Source: Betaproteobacteria bacterium
GTDB lineage: Bacteria > Pseudomonadota > Gammaproteobacteria > Burkholderiales > Usitatibacteraceae
Direction: 5' to 3'
DNA length: 42,910 nucleotides
Assembly (NCBI GenBank): GCA_016790765.1
Contig: JAEUMZ010000081.1
Span: forward strand, 1 to 42,910
Both the position numbers and the translations under genes were made by a program. This document shows, piece by piece, positions 16,577-24,200 of this stretch (positions are counted from its first letter, which is position 1; every line of letters begins with the position of its first letter). The notes below the pieces were generated by a model, which was given only the letters and a program-made list of their open reading frames with translations, was not told where the DNA came from and did not search any database.

Positions 16577-17638
16577 TCACACCACGCCGCGCGCAATCTG
16601 GTCGGCTTCGATCGACTCGAACAGGGCGCGGAAATTGCCTTCGCCGAAGCCTTCGTTGCCCTTCCTTTGGATGATCTCGAAAAAGATCGGGCCGATGACG
16701 GTCTCGGTGAAGATCTGCAGCAGCTTGTCTTCCTTCGATTCCTTGTCGAGGCCTTCGCCATCGATCAGGATGCGGTTCTTCTTCAGCCGCTCGAGGTCCT
16801 CGCCGTGGTTGGGCACCCGCTTGTCCACCGCGGCGTAGTACGTGTCCGGCGTATCGAGGAACTTCACGCCCGTGGCGCGCAGCGCCTCCACGGTCTCGTA
16901 GATGTTCGAGCAGGACAGGGCGATGTGCTGGATGCCCTCGCCGTTGTACGCGTCCAGGTATTCCTGGATCTGCGATTTCTGGTCGGAAGGCTCGTTGATC
17001 GGGATGCGGATCTTGCCGCACGGGCTGGTCAGCGCGCGCGACGTGAGGCCGGTCTTCTTGCCCTTGATGTCGAAGTAGCGGATCTCGCGGAAGTTGAACA
17101 GCTTTTCGTAGAACTGCGCCCAGGTGTCCATGCGTCCCACATAGACGTTGTGGGTCAGGTGATCGACGATGTCGAGGCCGACGCCCTTGTGCTCCATGCC
17201 GTGCCCGTCGACTGGCACGAAATCCACGTCGTAGATGCTGCGCGGGCCGTAGCGGTCGATGAGGTACAGGAGCGAGCCGCCGATGCCCTGGATGGCCGGG
17301 ATGTTCAGCTCCATCGGCCCGACCGGGCCCTCATACGGCTTGGCGCCCAACTCCACCGCGCGCTTGAACGCCTTGGCCGCGTCCTTGACGCGGATGCCGA
17401 AGGCGCAGGCCGACGGCCCGTGCACGCGCGCAAACGACTGCGCGAAGCTGTCCGGCTCGGCGTTGACGATGAAATTGATGCCGCCCTGGCGATACAGCGT
17501 CACGCGCTTGGAGCGGTGGCGGGCAACGGCGGCGAAGCCGAGCGACTCGAACAAGCGCCCCAGCGCGGCCGTGTCGGGGGCGGTGTACTCGACGAACTCG
17601 AAGCCGTCGGTGCCCATCGGGTTGTCAAACAGATCCAT
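16577..17638 (-). CDS. hppD: 4-hydroxyphenylpyruvate dioxygenase
   Basis: At 353 aa it makes homogentisate from 4-hydroxyphenylpyruvate. The iron triad is visible: H160 in GLDIVDHLTHNVY, H238 in GIQHIALS and E321 in PIFFEIIQRKG. The C-terminal helix FGEGNFRALFESIEADQ that gates the active site is complete. The ATG has AGGAGA upstream (reverse strand). It is the first gene of the reverse operon. A perfect TTGACA (17756-17751, reverse) lies about 115 bases upstream, but no good -10 follows it. Confidence 0.96.
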   Translation of the reverse strand: MDLFDNPMGTDGFEFVEYTAPDTAALGRLFESLGFAAVARHRSKRVTLYRQGGINFIVNAEPDSFAQSFARVHGPSACAFGIRVKDAAKAFKRAVELGAKPYEGPVGPMELNIPAIQGIGGSLLYLIDRYGPRSIYDVDFVPVDGHGMEHKGVGLDIVDHLTHNVYVGRMDTWAQFYEKLFNFREIRYFDIKGKKTGLTSRALTSPCGKIRIPINEPSDQKSQIQEYLDAYNGEGIQHIALSCSNIYETVEALRATGVKFLDTPDTYYAAVDKRVPNHGEDLERLKKNRILIDGEGLDKESKEDKLLQIFTETVIGPIFFEIIQRKGNEGFGEGNFRALFESIEADQIARGVV

Positions 17639-17887
17639 GGCGATTCTCCTGCGCGGTCCTACCGGTGTGTGAAAGCGGCTGGCGGCTGCGGAAGGAAGGT
17701 CGCGCGCGAATCGGGACAGGCGGATGGCGCGAACAAAATCCTCCGCCGCGTGTCAACCACGAAGCGGGGTCAGGCGTTCGCCGGGGAACCGCGGCGCTTG
17801 ACGACAATCCAGATTTCGGAGCGGAACGGGCATTTGCGGCCCGTGGCGCGATCCGAATCGTGTGCGCGAACTTGAAGGAGGTGCGAC

Positions 17888-18286
17888 ATGAAATCGATTC
17901 TACCTGCATTCCTCATTCCGTTGTTCCTGGCCAGCTGCGCCACGCTGGGCGAACCCGAGCGCGAACCGCTGACGCTGGACCAGCTGGTGGACATGACCAA
18001 GAAAGGCAAGGACGCCTCGGCCATCATCGAGGAGATGAAGGCCTCGCGCACCGTCTTCGACGTGACGGCCTCGCAATACGCCAAGCTCTCGCGCGACGGC
18101 GTACCCGACGCCGTCATCGACTACATGCAGCAGGGCCAGCTCAAGATGGCCGAACGCCAGGGGCGCCGCGATGCGTACCGCGATCTGTGGCCCTATGGCT
18201 GGGGCTGGGTCGGCTACGGCCCACGCTGGCATCCGCGCACCTATTACGTGTATGTGAATGGCCGGGCGGTGCCGAGGAGCTATTGA
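17888..18286 (+). CDS. Small outer-membrane-type lipoprotein, unknown function
   Basis: At 132 aa, residues 1-17 form a short lipoprotein signal ending in the lipobox LASC, with the lipidated cysteine at about residue 17. The mature part has a helical stretch (LDQLVDMTKKGKDASAIIEE, then a basic-acidic region) and an aromatic C-terminus rich in W, Y, G and P with the pattern YGWGWVGYGPRW. I do not recognise a named family for certain. The start has an excellent ribosome binding site, GAAGGAGGT, 7 bases upstream. It is divergent from hppD and convergent with the sensor kinase. Confidence 0.85.
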   Translation: MKSILPAFLIPLFLASCATLGEPEREPLTLDQLVDMTKKGKDASAIIEEMKASRTVFDVTASQYAKLSRDGVPDAVIDYMQQGQLKMAERQGRRDAYRDLWPYGWGWVGYGPRWHPRTYYVYVNGRAVPRSY

Positions 18287-18291
18287 GAGGC

Positions 18292-18316
18292 GGGACTGGG
18301 GGCTGGGGGTTGGGGG
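18292..18316 (+). repeat. G-rich tract after the lipoprotein gene (quadruplex-capable)
   Basis: Four G runs of 3, 5, 5 and 5 with 2-3 base loops start 6 bases after the stop codon, G-rich on the mRNA-sense strand. The first 13 bases (GGGACTGGGGGCT) are repeated inverted at 18430-18442 in front of the opposite gene's end. Confidence 0.7.
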
Positions 18317-18429
18317 CTCGCGAGGTGGCGAATTGCAACGATCATTGCTGTAGCGAAACGACTTTGCGTTACTCGACGGTATAAACGGCCTGCGCAATTT
18401 AGAAGCATAGTAGGCCGGAGGGTTTCCCT

Positions 18430-18456
18430 AGCCCCCAGTCCCGAGCCTCCAGCCCC
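18430..18456 (-). repeat. G-rich tract after the sensor kinase gene (inverted arm)
   Basis: On the reverse strand G-rich sequence begins about 6 bases after the kinase stop and ends in GGGACTGGGGGCT, the exact inverted copy of 18292-18304. The runs are less regular than in the left arm. About 125 bases with no recognisable gene lie between the arms. Confidence 0.65.
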
Positions 18457-18461
18457 TGAAT

Positions 18462-20324
18462 TCACATCACCTTCGCCAGCGGCAAATAGAGATTCACGCA
18501 CGTTCCGCCGCCGACCATTTGCATCACTTCGACGTGGCCGTTGATCTTGGCGGCGCGGATTTTCATGTTGTCCAGGCCGCGCCCCGCATACGGTGATGAT
18601 CCATTGCCGCCCTTGCCGTTGGTGCTTGCCAAACCCTGCCCGTTGTCCGTCACCCGCACCACCACGCGGGCGTTGCTCACGTCCACCGCGGTGGACAGGG
18701 TGATGCGCGAGGCGGAGGCATGCTTCAACGTGTTGGTGAACGCCTCCTGCACGATGCGCAGCACGCTGCGCACGTTCTCCGCGTCCAGCCAGGCCAGCGG
18801 CGGCAGGTCCGACACCGCCCACTCCAGCTCGATGCCGGCGGCCTTCAGGCGCGGCTCCATCCGGTAGCGAAGGTTGCCCAGCACCACCAGCAAGTCCGAC
18901 TCGACCGGCTCCAGCGAATCGATGGTGATCTTGAGTTCGTCGATGCAGTCGGTCAGCACGTCCTGCATCTGCCGGTTGCTCAGCGTGCCCAATTTGGCCA
19001 GCGCCAGCGTCGACATCAGGTGCGATCCCAGGCCATCGTGCATGTCGCGCATCAGGCGCTGGCGCTCCTCGGCCGTGGTGCGCTGCTGGTCGACCTGGCG
19101 CAGCCGTTCGTAGGAGTGCGTCAACTCGCGCTCGCGTGCCTCGACGCGCTGCGCCAGCTCGGCATTGAGTTTTTCGTGCTGCTCCATGACATGGGTGAAG
19201 CGGCGGATCAGCAGGATCGCCACGGCAAACAGCAGCAGGGGCGCGCCCAGCGGCAACAGGTAGATGTTGGTGAATCCGAGCAGCTCGCGGTAGTTCAGCA
19301 GGTCGTGGATCGCCAGCCCGAAATTGATGTAGATCGCCACCAGCAGACTGATGTTCTCCAGGTTCGGGTTGCGCGTCAGCGCGCGGCCAAGCACGGCCAT
19401 CATCGCCAGCGCGATCACCGCGTTGACCAGGAAGCTGGCCAGCACCACCGGCCCGGTCGGGAACGCCACCAGGGCCACGGTGGCCAGGACCGCATAGCCC
19501 CACATGAATTTCTCGAAACGCGGCGCGCTCTGGCCGCAGAAGCGCAGCGCGAACGAGGTCTGCATCGCCATCATCCAGGTCAGCGACGGCGCCGCCAGCA
19601 GCCAGCCCAACGATTGCGGGTCGCGCGTGAAGGTGTGCCAGATGCGCGCCTTGGTGGCGAGGCATTGCAGGATGAAGAAGGCGAATACCGTTTCCTTGCG
19701 CCGGCCCACCCACAGTGCGAGTGACAGCAGGGCCGTGAGCGACAGCATCGCCGAGATGAACATCGGCGCGGTGCTCTGGAAGAACACGCGGCGCTCGTAC
19801 GCCGGGCGCAGCCCCGTCTCCTCGCCGAACTGGATTTCGGACAGGCCGGCGCGCTGAAAGCCGTCCGGGTGCAGGCGGATCAGGACCTCGTTGGTGCCGG
19901 CCTTGAGCAGCGTGGGCGGCACGGGAAAGAACTGCGCGAGGTTCCAGCTCATCTCGCGTTTTTCGATGTCCCCGGAGGTGCCGACAAACACGCCATTGAT
20001 GTGCACGGCCACGTTGTTGGTCACGCGCGGAATGTAGATCGCCTGCGGGGAGCGCGGCGCCCCGGCAAGCGCAAAGCGCACGCGATACCAGCCGATCTCG
20101 CGCCGCGGGCGCTGCTGCTTGTTCCAACTGTCCGGAAGGGTCACGGGGGTCCAGGCGGCGCTGGCTTCCGGCATCTCGACCCGCGCGGTCTGGATGAACT
20201 CCGCGTTGGCGAAGGTCTGCGGGGATGGGTCGACGGGCGCGGTCGGCAGCTGCGCCGCACCGGCCACCGGGAAGAGGGCCAGGCAGGCCAGGCCCGCGGC
20301 CCGCGCCATGCGCGCGATCCTCAT
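18462..20324 (-). CDS. Two-component sensor histidine kinase, 7TM with sugar-binding-like periplasmic domain
   Basis: This protein of about 620 aa has a signal peptide (MRIARMARAAGLACLALFPV), then a periplasmic jelly-roll domain of about 150 residues. WYRVRFALAG, VAVHINGVFVGTSG and LKAGTNEVLIRL there resemble the carbohydrate-binding fold of GH2-type enzymes and DISM sensors. Seven hydrophobic spans, a coiled-coil and a NarL-type (HisKA_3) kinase follow. The phospho-acceptor is the His in MRDMHDGLGSH, near residue 429. ATPase boxes EAFTNTLKHA, DNGQG and GRGLDNM are intact. The ATG at 20324 is preferred for its signal peptide; a GTG at 20348 is possible. It is second in a two-gene operon after the regulator. 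Confidence 0.88.
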   Translation of the reverse strand: MRIARMARAAGLACLALFPVAGAAQLPTAPVDPSPQTFANAEFIQTARVEMPEASAAWTPVTLPDSWNKQQRPRREIGWYRVRFALAGAPRSPQAIYIPRVTNNVAVHINGVFVGTSGDIEKREMSWNLAQFFPVPPTLLKAGTNEVLIRLHPDGFQRAGLSEIQFGEETGLRPAYERRVFFQSTAPMFISAMLSLTALLSLALWVGRRKETVFAFFILQCLATKARIWHTFTRDPQSLGWLLAAPSLTWMMAMQTSFALRFCGQSAPRFEKFMWGYAVLATVALVAFPTGPVVLASFLVNAVIALAMMAVLGRALTRNPNLENISLLVAIYINFGLAIHDLLNYRELLGFTNIYLLPLGAPLLLFAVAILLIRRFTHVMEQHEKLNAELAQRVEARERELTHSYERLRQVDQQRTTAEERQRLMRDMHDGLGSHLMSTLALAKLGTLSNRQMQDVLTDCIDELKITIDSLEPVESDLLVVLGNLRYRMEPRLKAAGIELEWAVSDLPPLAWLDAENVRSVLRIVQEAFTNTLKHASASRITLSTAVDVSNARVVVRVTDNGQGLASTNGKGGNGSSPYAGRGLDNMKIRAAKINGHVEVMQMVGGGTCVNLYLPLAKVM

Positions 20325-20351
20325 CGGCGGGGTCCAAACGCCCGGCACGCC

Positions 20352-21014
20352 CTACAGCGTGCGGATGAGCCCCATGCGATTGGCCTCGAACACCGCCTCG
20401 CCGCGCGAATGCACCGCGAGCTTGCGGTAGATTTTCTTGACATGGCTGGTCACGGTGTGGGGCGAGATGCCCATGAGTTTACCCATCTCGGGGTAATTGA
20501 ACCCCTTCGAGGCGAGCAGCAGGATTTCCTTTTCGCGGGCCGACAGCGCCACGTCCGGTCCGTCCGGCGTGGCGCCGGGTTCGACCGGCGCCGGCTCTCC
20601 CTGGAAGCGCTTCAACAGCCGCCGCGCGATGATCGGGCTGATGGGACTCCCGCCACTGATGAGTTCGCGGATGCCGGCCAGGAACGCCTCGGCTGTGGCG
20701 TCCTTGAGCAAGTAGCCCGCCGCGCCGGCTTCGATCGAGGCCAGCACGTGTTCCTCGTCGCCGAAGACCGTCACGACCATGCATTCACATTTGGGCACGT
20801 TTTGGTTCGCGTGCCGGATGACTTCGATGCCGCTCATGTCGGGCAGCCCCAAATCGATCAACAACACGTCGGGCTTGCGCAGGTCCACCATCGCCAGCCC
20901 CTCGGCACCCGTGCCCACGCTGGCCACCACCTCGAAGGACGGATCGGCCGAGAGCATTTGCGCGTACCGCGCGCGCATCGCGGCGTCGTCTTCGACGATG
21001 AGGACCTTGGTCAT
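20352..21014 (-). CDS. LuxR/NarL-family response regulator
   Basis: At 220 aa it has a receiver domain with the acidic pocket E8-D9-D10, phospho-acceptor D54 (LLIDLGLPDMSG), T82 and K104. A linker and a LuxR-type helix-turn-helix follow (LSAREKEILLLASKG, then ISPHTVTSHVKKIYRKL). It should be phosphorylated by the adjacent kinase, whose start lies just downstream. The start at 21014 (MTKVLIVEDD) is the standard receiver opening; an ATG three codons earlier is possible. It is divergent from the giant secreted protein across 266 bases, a natural target candidate. Confidence 0.92.
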   Translation of the reverse strand: MTKVLIVEDDAAMRARYAQMLSADPSFEVVASVGTGAEGLAMVDLRKPDVLLIDLGLPDMSGIEVIRHANQNVPKCECMVVTVFGDEEHVLASIEAGAAGYLLKDATAEAFLAGIRELISGGSPISPIIARRLLKRFQGEPAPVEPGATPDGPDVALSAREKEILLLASKGFNYPEMGKLMGISPHTVTSHVKKIYRKLAVHSRGEAVFEANRMGLIRTL

Positions 21015-21280
21015 GACCGGCATGTTACGCGGCGCGCCCGCGGGGCCGAATCCCTTTTTTGCGGGATGTGTGAAGCGTTGCACTATCGGGTTTTTCAGGG
21101 GAGGAGTAACCTCGACAGCAGTGCGGTGTGCATCTGCCTGGCCGGTGAGGGGCGGGTGAACCATGTGTGCGGGAATTCCGGGGCAAACCCCAGGATCTAC
21201 GCGCACTTTGGGGCGAAATGTGCTGGAACGCCGCGCCGGATATTGACTTTGCAGTTCAACTCATCAGACCGAGGGCGGTG
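21015..21280. promoter_or_regulatory. Divergent control region, response regulator / giant protein
   Basis: This 266-base region between two divergent genes contains a small hairpin GGGGCAAACCCC (21179-21190) and the 34-base element at 21223-21256 that recurs at 36998. A TTGACT lies at 21243-21248, but no matching -10 is clear. No convincing promoter for either gene was found by eye. Confidence 0.5.
21223..21256. repeat. Two-copy upstream element, copy A
   Basis: CTGGAACGCCGCGCC, then after 7 variable bases GACTTTGC, matches 36998-37031: the 15-base block is identical and 13 of the next 19 bases match without gaps. It ends 24 bases before the giant-protein ATG. Function unknown; candidates are an operator or the remains of a dispersed repeat. 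Confidence 0.55.
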
Positions 21281-24200
21281 ATGATACGAACGAGCGCAGG
21301 TTTCCCGTCGCGATGGGCGTTGGCCTTGCTGGCCGTGTCGATGCTGGGCATGACCCCTCAAGCGACGGCCGCCGTCTGTCAATTCAACCAGACCATGGGC
21401 AGTTGGAACGTGCCCGCCAACTGGGACAACTGCTCAGGCGGCAATGGCTCACCGGCCGGCACGCCCGGCCCGGCCGACCGTGCGGAAATCACCACTGGAC
21501 GCACGGCGATCGTGTCGCTGCCCACCACGCAGGTCAACGAACTGTTCCTGCAGAACGGCACCGTGCAGGGGTCCGGTTTTGCCGCGACGGCGATCACGAC
21601 CGGTGCGGGCAGCTTCGTGGCCTGGGGCGCCGGCCTCAATTCCCTGGCCGGCGTGTCACTGCAGCTGGGCACGGGCGCCGGCATCGACTTCTCCGCCGGC
21701 GCCTTGAACCTGAACAACGCGATCCTGGTCACCAACGGCGGCACCACGACCGTGGGCGTGGTCAACGTGAGCGGCGCGGGGTCGGAAATTGTCATGACCG
21801 GGGGCACTGCCTACCGAGCGGTGGGCAACCACACGTTTGCCGCCGGCACCAAGCTTCGCAACACCTCCGGCGTTTTCACGGCATTCGCCACCAATGTCAC
21901 GCTCGACGGCATCTTCGAGAACGGCGGCAACCTGGAGATTCCGGCCGGCAACACGCTCAACCTGACACAGGCGGCCGGCTACTCGCACACCAGCGGCGTG
22001 TTCAGCCTGATCTTCGGCGGCGGCACGATCAACGCGCCCGGCCAGGTGCTGCAGCTGGCGATGGGCGGCGTGCGCGGCAGCCCGGGCGCGGGCCTGACGT
22101 TTGTGGTCGGCACCTTGCACAGTTCGGGAGCCATCCTGCGACCGGCGCCCGGTTTCGGCATGATTGGACTGATCAACGTGAACGGCAACCTGTCGCTCAC
22201 CGGGTCCGCAGCCGTGGATTTCAACCTCATCGGCACCGCGCCGACGCAGTACGACCGCATCCTGGTCAGCGGCAATGCCAATCTCGGCGGCAACCTGATC
22301 CGGCAGGTGTTTGCGCCGTTCGCGCCGCCGGTGGGCACGTTCCTCGACATCATCACCGCAGGTTCGGTGATCGGCACCTTTTCCGGCGGCAGCGAGGGCA
22401 TTTCCTTCGATGCGCCACGCCGGTTCCTCGAGCAATACACCGCCACGCAGGTGCGGTTGCGTGCCAACGAAACGGTGTGGGTGGTCGACACCAACGACGA
22501 CCTGATGCCCACGCTGCCGTCGTTGCGCAATGCCTTGACCCGCTTCAACGCCGAGTCCGGCGGCGGGTGCGTCAACGGCCCGTATTCGATCCACTTCCTG
22601 TTGCCGATGGGTCAGACCACGATCCAGCCGGGAACGCCTTTGCCGGTCATTTCCGGATGCACAGGGCTGGTCATCGACGGCTACACCCAGTCCGGCACAG
22701 CGGTCAATTCCTCGGCGACCGACTGGAACGGCAACCTGGTCGTCAATCTCGACGGGACGGCATGCCCCGGTTGCGACGGCATCGTGGTGCAGGCCCCCAA
22801 CACGGTCATCAAGGGCATCAACTTTGCGAACTGGACCGGCGGGCTGCGGATCAATCCTGCCGCCACCGGCACCAGTGCAGGCGGCAACTATTTTTTCCAG
22901 AATGGATTCGGTGTCTATCACGACGGGGCGGCGGGCACGCTGATCGGTGGCCCCGCATTGGACAATCGCAACGTGTTCGTGCATTCCACCACCGCCGGCA
23001 TCGCCACGCTCAACTCCGGCGGCGCTTCGCTCTCGGTGCAGAACAACCTGATCGGTGCCGGCGCGGGCTTGACACCCGGCCCGAACGTGAAGGGTGTGCA
23101 CATCCTCAATACCAATGTCGCGCAAGTGCAAAACAACATCATCGTCTTCAACCAGACCGGCATTGCGGTCGACACGGGCTCGAGCAACCTGATCCAGAAC
23201 AACAAGATCGCGGACAACACCGTCATCGGCATCGATCTGAATGGCGATGGTCCCACGCCCAACGACGATGCCGCGTCCCCGTACGATACCGATAACGGCG
23301 GCAATCGACTGCTCAATTTCCCGGTGATCAGCACCATCGCGCCCACCGGCATGACCACGGGCGACGTGAACTTCACGCTCAAGAGCAGCGGCTCGTCGAA
23401 CTTCAACGTCTGCTTTTGCGTCAATGCCACCGGTGGCAACCAGTGCCGGCAGGAAGTCGCGTGTACGCCAGTGGCCACCGATGCAACAGGACTGTTCACC
23501 GGTGCTTTTGGCGTGGGCGGCATGACCCCGGGCGTGTCGACCGTGACGGCCTACACGCGCGCCCTGACCGGACCCAAGGCGGGCAATACCTCCGAATTCT
23601 CCCCGGCGGTCACCTTCACCACCGCCGCGCCCGCCGTATCCATCACCGGCTCCGGCACGTTCCCCAGCACCACGGTGTTGACCTCCAGTGCGGTGCAAAC
23701 ACTCACCATCACCAACTCCGGCATGGGCACGCTCACCATCAACGGCATCAGCAACTCCGGCGCCCCGGTGTTTGTCGACACCACGAGCGGCCCGGCACCC
23801 AATGCCGCGCATTACTGTGGCTTTGGCTCCAATGCCACCGGGCAGGCCAACACCGGCATGCCGGTCAACATTGCGCCGATGGGAACCTGTGTGTTGAACC
23901 TGATCTTTGCGCCCGGCGCGTTGGGGCCGGCGTCCGGGGTCCTCAGTATCGTGTCCAATGCAACCGGCAGCCCGCATACGGTCATGCTCACCGGCACGGG
24001 GATGGCGGCCGCCGCACCGGTGTTTTCCCCTAGCGCAACGATGTTCACCTTCCCCGGACAGACCGTAGGCACCACCAGCGGTGCGCAGACCCTGACCATC
24101 ACCAACACCGGTGGCACCAACCTGACGGTGGCCGCACCGATCGTCGCCGGTCCGTACGGCATTTCCGCCAACAGTTGCGTGACCGTGGCGCCGATGGGTT

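Noticed and set aside
16498..16761. Small reverse ORF across the palindromic repeat
   Set aside because: Its C-terminal [16 protein letters not shown] stretch is just the repeat read in frame and its N-terminus is a shadow of hppD.
17751..17756. Perfect reverse-strand TTGACA upstream of hppD as a promoter
   Set aside because: No acceptable -10 hexamer 16-18 bases downstream; recorded only as a note.
21313..23295. Long +1 frames (660 codons here, 671 codons at 25570-27585) inside the giant gene
   Set aside because: Arg/His/Gln-rich low-complexity translations typical of frame-shifted GC-rich DNA; the main frame is continuous.
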